A DNA stretch of 22,254 bases from Microcaldota archaeon. GTDB lineage: Archaea > Micrarchaeota > Micrarchaeia > Micrarchaeales > Micrarchaeaceae. The stretch spans positions 1-22,254 of the forward strand of contig JAJYVI010000005.1 in assembly GCA_021792115.1 (NCBI GenBank), written 5' to 3'. A program made the position numbers and the translations under genes. Positions 1 to 8,100 of this stretch are shown here, in pieces (within the stretch, counting starts at the first letter, position 1; every line of letters starts with the position of its first letter). Under the pieces are notes generated by a model. The model was not told the DNA's origin. It ran no database searches and saw only the letters and a list, made by a program, of their open reading frames with translations.

Positions 1-43
1 TACAAAGATTGAGAAAGTTTTAAGCAAATTATTAACTTTAAAC

Positions 44-53
44 TTTATATTTA
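44..53 (+). promoter_or_regulatory. TATA box of the first operon
   Basis: The sequence TTTATATTTA is an archaeal TATA-like element. Transcription starting about 25 nt downstream would begin near 75-80, leaving a short leader before ATG 93 or ATG 114. The surroundings are very AT-rich, so this is only a plausible assignment. Confidence 0.4.
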
Positions 54-92
54 TTTGTATTAAATTATTAATAGATTTGCATTCATAATTAT

Positions 93-920
93 ATGTTTTC
101 GATAGTGTATTTTATGCCTGAACCACAAAACATTGCAACAGCAGCAGACATTGCCCCAAATGCAGTAAACGTGACTACTCAGAAAGCTGTACAGCAACAA
201 GTCCAACAGGAAAATATACCTTATATTGAATCTATAAAAATCAATGCGAAACTTGTGCAAAATTTAGAGTCCGCATACAGTTCAATTTCCAACATTGCAT
301 TGTTTTCTGCTCAACTAAATCCAGACAATGTAGTAATGTTTAGAGTAGAAAGCAGGGACCTACAAAAAAAGCCATTTCTTTTTACTATAATCTATTTTAA
401 CAAGGACTCAATAGAAATAAAGTATTCAATTGCATTTGATGCAAGCAAGAAACTTCGCAGGCTTTCTATCATGAAGGACTTTTTAGGCATATTTTCGACA
501 ATAACAGATATTTATCAGATTGAAATAAAAGAATTATTTCATCATCTTGACTCTATGATAGATGATGTTTTGAATTCATTATCTCAGAATTATAGTACGC
601 TGTTCAACAATTATGATGCAATGTTCAATGAATATAATGAGCTTAAGAAAATAAATCTTGATCTTGCAGCCTCAAACAAGAGCCTTGCTGCATCAGGAAT
701 GGTTCTTGAACAGAAAAATAAGGAGCTTACTGAAAAGTTAAAAAGCCTTGAGATATACTCTGACGAGTCACTTATGGTGATGGTTGAAGAGTGGATAGAA
801 GCCCATGGCAATAGTATAGACATAAATGAATTTGCCAAAAGTTACAAGCTTCTGCCACCAAGGGTAGAGCAGATATTAAACAAAATGGTAAGCCTTGGGT
901 ATTTAGAGTTAAAAGGGTAA
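93..920 (+). CDS. Coiled-coil and winged-helix protein, function unknown
   Basis: I do not recognise a named family. The 275-residue product has no signal peptide or membrane span. Residues about 1-45 are Ala/Gln-rich and probably disordered. Residues about 45-140 look like a mixed alpha/beta domain. Residues about 145-220 form a heptad-like coiled coil (repeated Leu, Asn, Glu and Lys). Residues about 224-275 look like a winged helix-turn-helix ending in a short beta wing. A DNA- or protein-binding role is therefore possible but unproven. The start is uncertain: ATG 93 gives an extra hydrophobic MFSIVYF, and ATG 114 begins with MPEPQN, a more ordinary soluble N-terminus; neither has a Shine-Dalgarno site. 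It is followed after 13 nt by a small gene and then by the 846-residue membrane protein, so the three are probably co-transcribed. Confidence 0.8.
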   Translation: MFSIVYFMPEPQNIATAADIAPNAVNVTTQKAVQQQVQQENIPYIESIKINAKLVQNLESAYSSISNIALFSAQLNPDNVVMFRVESRDLQKKPFLFTIIYFNKDSIEIKYSIAFDASKKLRRLSIMKDFLGIFSTITDIYQIEIKELFHHLDSMIDDVLNSLSQNYSTLFNNYDAMFNEYNELKKINLDLAASNKSLAASGMVLEQKNKELTEKLKSLEIYSDESLMVMVEEWIEAHGNSIDINEFAKSYKLLPPRVEQILNKMVSLGYLELKG

Positions 921-933
921 TAAAAGGGAGCTA

Positions 934-1077
934 ATGAATTATAATGTTACTATAAACAAAAAGTTAAAGTATATTAAAGTTTATACGATACTCAAAAAAA
1001 TAGGCCAAAAAGAAAACTTTATGACAGCATTGTTTACACGTCTTTTGGTCAAAAATAAGCAAGAGAAAAAATTCTAA
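934..1077 (+). CDS. Small cationic protein, 47 residues
   Basis: This small reading frame starts with ATG 934, preceded by a good ribosome binding site, GGGAG at 926-930, with 3 nt between. It encodes 47 residues starting MNYNVTINKKLKYIKVYTIL, with about a dozen Lys/Arg against two Glu, so it is strongly basic; a short hydrophobic stretch lies near residues 30-39. It fills the gap between the coiled-coil gene (ends 920) and the membrane protein gene (starts 1097) with spacings of 13 and 19 nt, as expected for a translated member of an operon. No family is recognised. Because it is short, it could instead be a translated leader or a chance frame. Confidence 0.5.
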   Translation: MNYNVTINKKLKYIKVYTILKKIGQKENFMTALFTRLLVKNKQEKKF

Positions 1078-1096
1078 AGGAAAACCAGAAGATACA

Positions 1097-3637
1097 ATGG
1101 CAAGGATAAACAAGAGTGCGAGTTTATTAAAGGAACACAAGATTCTTATTGTGGCACTCATTGCTGTAGCAGTCGTTGTTATCGGTCTTATTATTTATGT
1201 GCATCTACTGCTGCAAAATGCCTCCGCATCTTACCCTCTAAAGAACTTGACATTAAAATCAAGCATAAGCTCAGGCTTAGTTTCATCTTATTTTGTATTC
1301 TATAACAATACAAATTTATCTACGCAGACCATAAAAGAGATACGCTCAAACTATATATTGAATATGTTTCCTTATTCTCTTATCTCTTATAACACCTACA
1401 ATATCTCAAATTTAACAATAAATGAGTCAATTTTCAAGCAAAAAATTCCATCGCATATCTATATTTGGAATACAAGTGGTCAGTGCTTTAGATGCCAAAA
1501 TATAGACCTTGTTGAATCCTTGCTTGTAAAATATCTTTCTCATTATAATATTAATGATTCAATACAAGTTATCTCATTTGCAAATATAACAAAAATTCAG
1601 AATAACTCAATATTACTTGTTATGACGGGGCTCATTCCCCAGCAGATGTTCCTTCCAGTAAATAATTCCACACAGACACAGACAATAACATACCTGCTTA
1701 ACAAAGGGACGAGCATAATCTATACTGGTCAAAATTTCTCAAGGGCAGTGCAAACCCCATTTTCAACACCTGTTCCCGCAACTCCTCCTTATTATTTGTA
1801 TTCTATCCCAAATACATCTATTTATAACTCAAGCTTTTATTTTACTGCAAAAACATTTAACCTCTATAATGGAACTAATTATGGCTCTGCAGTTTATCTT
1901 AATTATCTGAACGGATCAATAGTAGTTTTTTCAAATTACCCAGACACTTGGAAGTCTACAAACGAATATACTGCAGATATTGCAAAATCAATTGCAGAAC
2001 TCTTCTGGATTCCAAAATATGCGAGCGGATCTAGGAGTGTAGAGCTAAGTAATTTCAAGCATTCAGTAGGTAAAGCAGGTGTAGTTTTAAACTCTTTTTC
2101 TGTACCTTATTCAGAATCAAATTATAGCCAGCTTGTGGCGGAGTTCAATACAGGATACCCTAGAATTGTTGTCTCAAATTCGCGAAATTACTCATTTTAC
2201 CTTAATTTCTCTCATTCAATCATTTATTATAATTACACAGGAAACAACACAAGATATCGCCTTTCATTTAATCTATCTAATTATACTCATTTTTTATATA
2301 TTGAGCCCCAACCTAATTTTTCATTGTCTGGGAGCCTTGCAATCCCTAGTGTTATTCTACCAACAATACCAATTTCAGCAAACATTACTGCATTTGTGAC
2401 TTGTACGGGTAAAAGCCAAGTCATAGAGCCTTCAATATACTTTTATACAATAAACATGACAGAGATAGGTTCCCCTATATTCCTTGGCTATCATTATCCA
2501 TGCAAAAACGTGCAAAATGTATCGAGCAGAGCATTTTCATTTTTTTATTATCCCACTTTTAATCTCCCTGGAGGAGTTTATCTTGCAATGGTCAAGAATT
2601 ATAATTCTTCAATAATTTCTGGAGGATTATTCAGCATGCCTAATATAACTATAAAATTAATGTCAGAAGATCTCAAAAATAATATTTTTGTTTTTTATGT
2701 CAAATCAGACAACCGTTCCCTTTCTGGGATCCCATATGCATTAAATCTTGAAGGGTTTACAAATCAAACAGGTACTATAACAAATGGTACCCTTATTTAT
2801 TCACTCCCAAAAGGTACTATAATACCTAATACGCAGACATTCAATTTTACATTGTATATGTTAAGCCATAAATATACTTATATAGCACCTGGTAACCCTA
2901 TAAAGATTGTAGTAAATCAGAAATATATAATATTAGGAGTTGTTGGGGCAATAACGCTACTCATGCTTGTTCTTGTTAAAGCGCCAAATCGCGATGAATT
3001 CTATATAGATATTCCGTTCCTTCCTCCTCAGAAAAAAATACCTGTAGCTATTGATAAAAAAACTATACTAAGCATCTTTACAAAGCTTAATCTCTATTAT
3101 CATTGGAAATTTATGCCTCTTTCAAAAGATGAAATAAGGCTGGGTATTTTCAATAACATACGATTTAATGGAATGCCTGTTAATATAACTTACGAAAACC
3201 TTGATAGATTACTCAACCAACTTTTGTTAAACAAGGATATTTCAAGCGTTGACAATCTTTATGCCCCAGAAGATCTTATACAACAGAGCGGACACGACAT
3301 AGAATACCTCGCAGTCTTCAAAAAAATGAGAGTTTTTTTCGTCTCTCATACATTTTTATTTACTGATATAAATATGAGCAATACTGCAGATATTGTAGCT
3401 ACTTTTCATAACCAAAAAATAAATATATTCATATACTCCCAGACGAGTAAATTCCAGAAAATACCAATATATGAAAATGCAAAAACTTATATCGCATTTT
3501 TGAATGTAGATAGGATGGAAAATTTTAAGTCTGACTTGTATAATTCAAGCTCTAATGAAGCAGAAATAATTAAGCTTTACATCTCATCAGGCATCCTGAA
3601 GCTCATTAATGCAGACTCTCCTGAAATAGTTATATAG
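1097..3637 (+). CDS. Large bitopic membrane protein with Asn-rich ectodomain
   Basis: The 846-residue product has a signal-anchor helix at residues about 15-39, a large ectodomain (about 40-608), a second membrane helix (about 609-630, rich in Ile/Leu/Val/Gly) and a C-terminal domain of about 215 residues that should face the cytoplasm. The ectodomain is rich in Asn, Ser, Thr and Tyr and has more than 30 N-x-S/T sequons, against about three after the second helix. That asymmetry fits a heavily N-glycosylated surface protein with a cytoplasmic tail. Cysteines include a CFRC pair near residue 130 and a further pair in the distal ectodomain. The cytoplasmic part is a mixed alpha/beta domain of no family I recognise. 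It is the last gene of the operon and ends at a hairpin terminator. It could be an S-layer-associated, adhesion or sensor protein; function unknown. Confidence 0.9.
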   Translation: MARINKSASLLKEHKILIVALIAVAVVVIGLIIYVHLLLQNASASYPLKNLTLKSSISSGLVSSYFVFYNNTNLSTQTIKEIRSNYILNMFPYSLISYNTYNISNLTINESIFKQKIPSHIYIWNTSGQCFRCQNIDLVESLLVKYLSHYNINDSIQVISFANITKIQNNSILLVMTGLIPQQMFLPVNNSTQTQTITYLLNKGTSIIYTGQNFSRAVQTPFSTPVPATPPYYLYSIPNTSIYNSSFYFTAKTFNLYNGTNYGSAVYLNYLNGSIVVFSNYPDTWKSTNEYTADIAKSIAELFWIPKYASGSRSVELSNFKHSVGKAGVVLNSFSVPYSESNYSQLVAEFNTGYPRIVVSNSRNYSFYLNFSHSIIYYNYTGNNTRYRLSFNLSNYTHFLYIEPQPNFSLSGSLAIPSVILPTIPISANITAFVTCTGKSQVIEPSIYFYTINMTEIGSPIFLGYHYPCKNVQNVSSRAFSFFYYPTFNLPGGVYLAMVKNYNSSIISGGLFSMPNITIKLMSEDLKNNIFVFYVKSDNRSLSGIPYALNLEGFTNQTGTITNGTLIYSLPKGTIIPNTQTFNFTLYMLSHKYTYIAPGNPIKIVVNQKYIILGVVGAITLLMLVLVKAPNRDEFYIDIPFLPPQKKIPVAIDKKTILSIFTKLNLYYHWKFMPLSKDEIRLGIFNNIRFNGMPVNITYENLDRLLNQLLLNKDISSVDNLYAPEDLIQQSGHDIEYLAVFKKMRVFFVSHTFLFTDINMSNTADIVATFHNQKINIFIYSQTSKFQKIPIYENAKTYIAFLNVDRMENFKSDLYNSSSNEAEIIKLYISSGILKLINADSPEIVI

Positions 3638-3653
3638 TTTCATAAACTATTTT
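3634..3653 (+). terminator. Hairpin terminator after the 846-residue gene
   Basis: A perfect 7-bp inverted repeat ATAGTTT/AAACTAT with a 3-nt CAT loop overlaps the TAG stop codon and is followed directly by a short T run (3650-3653). The stem is AT-rich and the T run is short, so it would be a weak terminator, but its position exactly at the operon end supports it. Confidence 0.5.
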
Positions 3654-3743
3654 AACAAAAGAGGCGGTAAATCTACATACTTTGATATTGGCGAATGTTG
3701 CAAAGCTAAAACAATATATAAATATCTCAAAGTGCATTAAATA

Positions 3744-3752
3744 AGATATAAA
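3744..3752 (+). promoter_or_regulatory. TATA box of the lipoprotein-like gene
   Basis: AGATATAAA is centred about 34 nt ahead of ATG 3782. Transcription about 27 nt downstream would start near the TGATAAT preceding the ATG, giving a nearly leaderless mRNA. Confidence 0.45.
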
Positions 3753-3781
3753 CTTAAATCAAAGTATTAATTGATGATAAT

Positions 3782-4261
3782 ATGGATTCAACAAAATTTA
3801 ATAAGAGGGGGAAAAAAGCAGCAGCAATTGCAGCAATAGGCCTTACTGCAACAACAGGACTAACATTAACAGGCTGCGCTACAAATTATCAGACTCAGGA
3901 ACAACTTTATAGGATAAACAGCCAAATGTATAATTTAAGCAACTTTATGTGGAACCTCCAAGATTTCTTTAATTCTATGAACCAACTTTCTTACTCTCTT
4001 AATGCAATGAGCTATGAAAAAAAGCAAAAACTTGATGTATACGGGAAGGAAGAGGGAAAGAATATATTTTTGTTTTCAGTGCAGAGAATCTCAAAGGATA
4101 TATATCTTATAAAAGATAGCAGTAAAAAAACCTTCTTATTTGACAAATCAAATGCAAATCTTGAAAAGTTTCTTGTATTTCATAAGATTATTGTTCCAAA
4201 GCCTGCCACTGTGCTAGAAGCAGATAATACCTCAAAAATGCTTAGAACTGATATTGACTAA
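3782..4261 (+). CDS. Lipoprotein-like small secreted protein
   Basis: The 159-residue product begins with a basic n-region (KFNKRGKK, residues 5-12), a hydrophobic Ala/Ile/Leu/Thr stretch (13-30) and LTGC at residues 29-32, which fits a lipobox with Cys32 as lipid-attachment site. It would then be anchored to the outer face of the cytoplasmic membrane. The hydrophobic core is rich in Ala and Thr and rather weak. Residues about 38-75 are rich in Asn, Gln, Met, Phe and Tyr and probably helical; the remainder looks like a small beta-rich domain. I know no family for it. It has its own TATA box and is followed after about 27 nt by a small gene, so these two are likely one transcription unit. Confidence 0.75.
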   Translation: MDSTKFNKRGKKAAAIAAIGLTATTGLTLTGCATNYQTQEQLYRINSQMYNLSNFMWNLQDFFNSMNQLSYSLNAMSYEKKQKLDVYGKEEGKNIFLFSVQRISKDIYLIKDSSKKTFLFDKSNANLEKFLVFHKIIVPKPATVLEADNTSKMLRTDID

Positions 4262-4288
4262 TATACTTTAAAATTATAAGGTGTGAAT

Positions 4289-4645
4289 ATGGAAAAAAAT
4301 AATAAACTGAAAAAGACTTTTGACATAAAATATTCATCGCTGATAAGCCACTTATTACGCATAAATGATGAAAAGAAACTAAAAAAAGTCGCTATAAGGT
4401 CATATGACCAAATAATAGAAAAATACCCTTTTTTTGCTCATGATCTAGCAGAAAGATTCGGTCTTAATGCAGATATGGTTAAAAAGGCTGAGCTCAGATT
4501 TGAAGCCTGCGATGACGAGTCAAAAATAAGGCAATATTCAAGGTTCCAAGGGTTTTTAAGACTATATAGTCACAATTACGATAACATCCCTCAAAAAATC
4601 AATATGTGGCTTCAAGAGCAAAGAAGGAAGCCCCCAGAGGATTAA
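4289..4645 (+). CDS. Hypothetical protein, 118 residues, possible HTH
   Basis: I start this gene at ATG 4289 because AAGGTG (4278-4283) is a suitable Shine-Dalgarno site 5 nt upstream; an in-frame GTG at 4283 would overlap that site. The product is charged, soluble and mostly helical by composition. Residues about 47-70 (AHDLAERFGLNADMVKKAEL) have the spacing of a helix-turn-helix, with Ala, Gly and hydrophobic positions in the usual places, so DNA binding is possible but not shown. There is no signal peptide or membrane span. It lies just after the lipoprotein-like gene and is probably translated from the same mRNA. Confidence 0.7.
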   Translation: MEKNNKLKKTFDIKYSSLISHLLRINDEKKLKKVAIRSYDQIIEKYPFFAHDLAERFGLNADMVKKAELRFEACDDESKIRQYSRFQGFLRLYSHNYDNIPQKINMWLQEQRRKPPED

Positions 4646-4648
4646 TAG

Positions 4649-4655
4649 TATATAA
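4649..4655 (+). promoter_or_regulatory. TATA box of the 105-residue gene
   Basis: TATATAA lies about 58 nt ahead of ATG 4710, just after the stop of the preceding gene. A start of transcription about 25 nt downstream would leave a leader of roughly 30 nt. Confidence 0.35.
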
Positions 4656-4709
4656 TTCTGTACACATTGGATTCTGATCTATTAATTTATTTCTCCTCAT
4701 CTGATTTCT

Positions 4710-5027
4710 ATGATTAGCAAGGAAGAAAAAATAAAGAATTTTAAAGAATGGAAGGAAAGACGGAGTAAATACAATAGGTTTGAATTAATGTGGAACTTCG
4801 ATTCTTTATATGACTCAGATATTTTGCTTTATCAAAAAATTTATATTATCCTACAAAAAATATTCCCAAATAAAATAGAAAGAGAAAAAAGAAAACAATT
4901 AAGAGAATACTTACGTAATGGGGTTTACGAAAAATGCAATAATGAAAAAGAAAAGGCAATATGTAGCCAGGTCTTACCCGTAAATAAAAGTGATAATCTT
5001 CATCAAAAATTTACAATAAATAATTAA
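4710..5027 (+). CDS. Hypothetical charged protein, 105 residues
   Basis: No family is recognised. The protein is rich in Lys, Glu, Arg, Asn and Tyr, has no membrane segment or signal peptide and is probably helical. Residues 1-20 are a charged helix; residues about 40-52 are a short amphipathic hydrophobic stretch (LLYQKIYIILQKIF); residues 53-70 are strongly basic. The C-terminal 20 residues are polar and probably disordered. There is no Shine-Dalgarno site before ATG 4710. The gene stands between its own TATA-like element and the HAD phosphatase gene. Its A-rich codon use matches its neighbours, but with no homology evidence its reality rests on length and context. Confidence 0.55.
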   Translation: MISKEEKIKNFKEWKERRSKYNRFELMWNFDSLYDSDILLYQKIYIILQKIFPNKIEREKRKQLREYLRNGVYEKCNNEKEKAICSQVLPVNKSDNLHQKFTINN

Positions 5028-5094
5028 TATATTTAATACGCTGCCATAGGCGGATAGAGTAAAATAGCAGATACATAAAAAGAAGATTTGAAGT

Positions 5095-5103
5095 AATATA
5101 TAA
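5095..5103 (+). promoter_or_regulatory. TATA box of the HAD phosphatase gene
   Basis: An AATATATAA element is centred about 21 nt ahead of ATG 5120, so transcription would begin at or very near the start codon (leaderless). The TGG at 5113-5115 fits the TGR-N4-ATG signature discussed in the findings. Confidence 0.4.
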
Positions 5104-5119
5104 TAAAATAAGTGGATTT

Positions 5120-5740
5120 ATGCATATCAAAAAATTAAAGAAAAGTTTAGCACTTGATGTTGATGGAGTAATAATAGACCTTGTTCCAAAGATCTGTGAA
5201 TTAAATCCAAAGTCTGGCGTCTGCAAAGAGGATATTACAGAATATGGTTTGTCTACGGTGCCCCAGCTTGGCATTGATGCATTTATGAAATCCTATAAGG
5301 ATATATGGAATATGCAAAAGTCAAATTGGAATAGAAATATAATTACACCTATTGATCCAAATATCCCTGCAGTAATATACAGTCTTAGCACAAGTTATGA
5401 AATCTATGTAGTGACCGCATCTATAGACCCTAATTCAGTATATAAATGGCTTATTAAAAATAACATAATACTTAGCAGGGATCATTTTATTTCTTGTAAG
5501 GCTGAAGAAAAAGTAAATTATAATTTTGACATCTATGTTGATGATTATCCTGAAATTGCAAAAAAAGTTGCAGAGACCAATAAAATTGCGATTGTGTATA
5601 AGCAGCCATGGAATGCAAATTTCTTAAGATGCAACAGAGATAAAAACATAATACCTGCTAATGACTGGCATGAAATAAACAGGATACTTGAAAGGATTGC
5701 ACAGAAGCAAACCATACCAAAATTAAGAAACAAAGAATAA
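5120..5740 (+). CDS. HAD-superfamily 5'-nucleotidase-like phosphatase
   Basis: The 206-residue soluble protein shows the haloacid dehalogenase signature: motif I LALDVDGVI with nucleophile Asp13 and acid/base Asp15, motif II Thr99 in VVTAS, a Lys near 128-131 as motif III, and motif IV VDDYPEIA with Asp141 and Asp142. The insert between motifs I and II (about 25-90) is the cap. The late YKQPWN (160-165) and size resemble the 5'(3')-deoxyribonucleotidase (NT5C-like) group, which removes phosphate from nucleoside monophosphates with Mg2+. Substrate cannot be told from sequence. It is transcribed toward the minus-strand membrane cluster, and the two stop codons are 23 nt apart, so the AT-rich gap must serve both ends. 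Confidence 0.85.
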   Translation: MHIKKLKKSLALDVDGVIIDLVPKICELNPKSGVCKEDITEYGLSTVPQLGIDAFMKSYKDIWNMQKSNWNRNIITPIDPNIPAVIYSLSTSYEIYVVTASIDPNSVYKWLIKNNIILSRDHFISCKAEEKVNYNFDIYVDDYPEIAKKVAETNKIAIVYKQPWNANFLRCNRDKNIIPANDWHEINRILERIAQKQTIPKLRNKE

Positions 5741-5763
5741 AATAATTATATTTATTATTTTAT

Positions 5764-6909
5764 CTATATAAAGCTCCTCATCCTGCCTCCCATTTTTGCT
5801 ACACCCCCAAGGAATGTTGCTAACTGAGTTATTGCTGCATATGCAACAGCTATAATAAGGACAGGGTAAAATAACAACATAAGCCAGAACCCTGCCATTG
5901 CATTCTGCGCATCTTTTAATTGTATAATAAGAGGGCTTGCAGGGGTCAATGCATTTGTTATTGATCCTTGACCTGCTCCAAATTTATTGAGCAATGTAGC
6001 TGCAGTATTCATTTCATTCAGCGCATTTGGCGCAGTAAAATAAAAAGCAATTGCAAACATGGTTGGTACAATAAGATAGAAAGTTATCGCAATTGCTATC
6101 AGCATTCCACCAAGCGCCCGCGTGGGTATTATTGCACGAAATATAACACCTGGAATCAGGAATACTGGTATTGAGGCAATAGCGAAAAATACAATAAGGT
6201 AATATTCTGCCCAGAGGAGCATTATTCCATCAGAAATTATATTCATTAAAGCCATACTTGGATCAAGATAAAGAAAAGAGATGGCAAACTTCCCGATTGC
6301 TAAAGCAATATTTTCTCCACTGCCTATAGATGCTAATGTTTTAGCCAATGCGCCTTCTAAAACGCTAACAGTTCCGCCTACTGTAAGGGTATATGAAAAA
6401 TAATACTGGATCTTAAAGTAAATGAAAAAAAGGCTAGAGTATAGTGACTGGGCCTGGCTGATTACCTGTGTAATGTAATGCAGAGCCGTTGCATATGGAT
6501 TTATAGGACCTACTGTAAGGCCAGGGAGTATTCCAAATACTACTGCGCATATATACAAGAAAATTGCAACAATAATGCCTGTTGCTGTAGCCTCATATAG
6601 TTCAGCTATCCCGAAACTTTTAATTTTACTGCTTCCTGCCAGTGCGCCACCCATATAGATTACACCAGCAATTGCAAATGAGATTAGTACTGCAATCCAC
6701 ATTATTGATGCGTATTTTTCAAATACTGCATCAATTTGTGCATTTATAGGGCAATACCATGGCTCTGTCCCTGCAACAATAGATTGTATTGATGACGGCA
6801 GCGTAGAGCAGCCAGGCTGAGATGATGAAGGTATAGTAAAAGCATGCACTGCTGCCAATAAAGATATTGCAATAATAAACATTAGACTGATTTTAAATAT
6901 TTTTTTCAT
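5764..6909 (-). CDS. VirB6/TrbL-like polytopic membrane protein, paralog 1
   Basis: The 381-residue product has a Sec signal peptide (1-23, likely cut after VHA), an extracytoplasmic stretch with Cys34 and Cys53, and about six further membrane segments: roughly 67-88, 107-129, 155-178, 230-257, 266-290 and 340-366. The loop after the first of these has YMGG (85-88), Lys95/97 and ELYEA (103-107). The cluster motif R258-x5-R264-x2-GG268-x13-P282 lies before the fifth segment. The C-terminus is LGGVAKMGGRMRSFI, like its neighbours. General architecture suits a VirB6-type channel subunit of a secretion system; this is inference from layout, not a search. It is the most downstream of six tandem paralogs. 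TATA-like elements at 6922-6931 and 6938-6946 suggest its own promoter. Confidence 0.8.
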   Translation of the reverse strand: MKKIFKISLMFIIAISLLAAVHAFTIPSSSQPGCSTLPSSIQSIVAGTEPWYCPINAQIDAVFEKYASIMWIAVLISFAIAGVIYMGGALAGSSKIKSFGIAELYEATATGIIVAIFLYICAVVFGILPGLTVGPINPYATALHYITQVISQAQSLYSSLFFIYFKIQYYFSYTLTVGGTVSVLEGALAKTLASIGSGENIALAIGKFAISFLYLDPSMALMNIISDGIMLLWAEYYLIVFFAIASIPVFLIPGVIFRAIIPTRALGGMLIAIAITFYLIVPTMFAIAFYFTAPNALNEMNTAATLLNKFGAGQGSITNALTPASPLIIQLKDAQNAMAGFWLMLLFYPVLIIAVAYAAITQLATFLGGVAKMGGRMRSFI

Positions 6910-6937
6910 ATAACCATTTGCATTATATATTTTGAGG

Positions 6938-6946
6938 ATATTATAA
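6938..6946 (-). promoter_or_regulatory. TATA box of paralog 1
   Basis: Read on the minus strand this AT-rich element is TTATAATAT, about 27 nt ahead of the TGG that precedes the ATG by 4 nt. A second element, ATATATAAT, is closer to the start (6922-6931). Either would give a very short leader. Confidence 0.35.
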
Positions 6947-6956
6947 TCACTTATTT

Positions 6957-8051
6957 TTATATTACGCCGGCAAGCAGACTCATGAAATCCATCCTCTCTC
7001 CTATCGCACTTGAAAAGTCGATAATAAATGCATCAAGAATAATAAAATTTAAAAATGGAATAAATGTTAGTCCCCCTATTATATAACCAATGCCCATTGC
7101 AAATTGACCGCTTATAAATATATTTTGGAACCCTATCAAGTTTGAACCTATTGTCAACCAAATTCCGTTCATTGCAGATATTATTTGAAGGATAACCGAA
7201 ACAGGAGTAACAGTACCAATCTGGACTGTAAGAAAGCCGTATGTAAGAGCTGTAAGTAGAGGCAAGATAAGCCCTAATCCGACTCCGAGTGCTATCATTG
7301 CGCCACCGAAAGTTCTTGTCACGCCAAATATCCTTGATACAAGGCCTATAGCCATAAACAAAGATAGAAAAAGAAGAGAAGCAGATACTATCATCAGTTG
7401 TATCTGGTTAAGTACAAGCATGAAGAGAATACTACTGAAGAACAAAGAAATAAATTCCGCATCTGATTTCGGCATAAGGCTCTCTAATCCTGCGCCGATT
7501 CCAACACTACCCAGCTTTCCTTTTGAGAGGGCAGCAAAACCTATATTTACTTCTACTCCAGGAGTCAAGCTAAGCAGGGTTGAGGACCAGAAAAAGATTT
7601 GAAGGTATGTTTCAATATCTGAATTGAATGTGCTTAGATCACACGCAGAAAGAGTGAACAAGTCACTTACACCTGTGCATTGGCTAGGTACAAGGTGCAT
7701 CTGCTGAAAGCTTGGTACAGGGTTTGTAAAGAAATATGCACTGATCCAGATGAATATAAGCAGCAATATAAATGACAGAATTGCTTCATATATCTGCATC
7801 TTTGCCCATGCTTCAACCCGTGTATTGAACATGAACCTGCTAAGCATATAAATAAACAATGCGACTACTATAACCACAAACACGCCAATAAGTGCAGTGC
7901 TTTCCCAATTCACAATATTTATAGGCCCTGAAGATGAAGGAGAAGCTGCAAATATTATTCCTGTTAAAGCCATGGCTGCGATAAAAGCTGAAAAGACAAT
8001 AATACTTTTTCTGGTTTTTTCTTTTTTCCTGTTTTGCGTCATATTTTTCAT
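6957..8051 (-). CDS. VirB6/TrbL-like polytopic membrane protein, paralog 2
   Basis: The 364-residue product has a basic N-terminus (1-15) and a hydrophobic signal/anchor (16-36, AASP following). Membrane segments lie near 52-71, 89-107, 147-163, 199-238, 250-273 and 318-346. The first cytoplasmic loop reads YMLSRFM (68-74) then KMQIYEA (84-90), the paralog signature. An extracytoplasmic loop after the second segment has Cys125 and Cys137, the only two cysteines. The cluster motif is exact: R240-x5-R246-x2-GG250-x13-P264. The protein ends MSLLAGVI, with a Ser-Ala-Ile-Gly stretch before it in place of LGG. No Shine-Dalgarno site precedes ATG 8051; in-frame ATG at codon 4 is an alternative start. 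Probable membrane channel or scaffold subunit with its neighbours; function inferred only. Confidence 0.8.
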   Translation of the reverse strand: MKNMTQNRKKEKTRKSIIVFSAFIAAMALTGIIFAASPSSSGPINIVNWESTALIGVFVVIVVALFIYMLSRFMFNTRVEAWAKMQIYEAILSFILLLIFIWISAYFFTNPVPSFQQMHLVPSQCTGVSDLFTLSACDLSTFNSDIETYLQIFFWSSTLLSLTPGVEVNIGFAALSKGKLGSVGIGAGLESLMPKSDAEFISLFFSSILFMLVLNQIQLMIVSASLLFLSLFMAIGLVSRIFGVTRTFGGAMIALGVGLGLILPLLTALTYGFLTVQIGTVTPVSVILQIISAMNGIWLTIGSNLIGFQNIFISGQFAMGIGYIIGGLTFIPFLNFIILDAFIIDFSSAIGERMDFMSLLAGVI

Positions 8052-8100
8052 TTTATTAGTGTTTAATTTTAGTATTTTTTATTATCCCCATTCATCTAGG

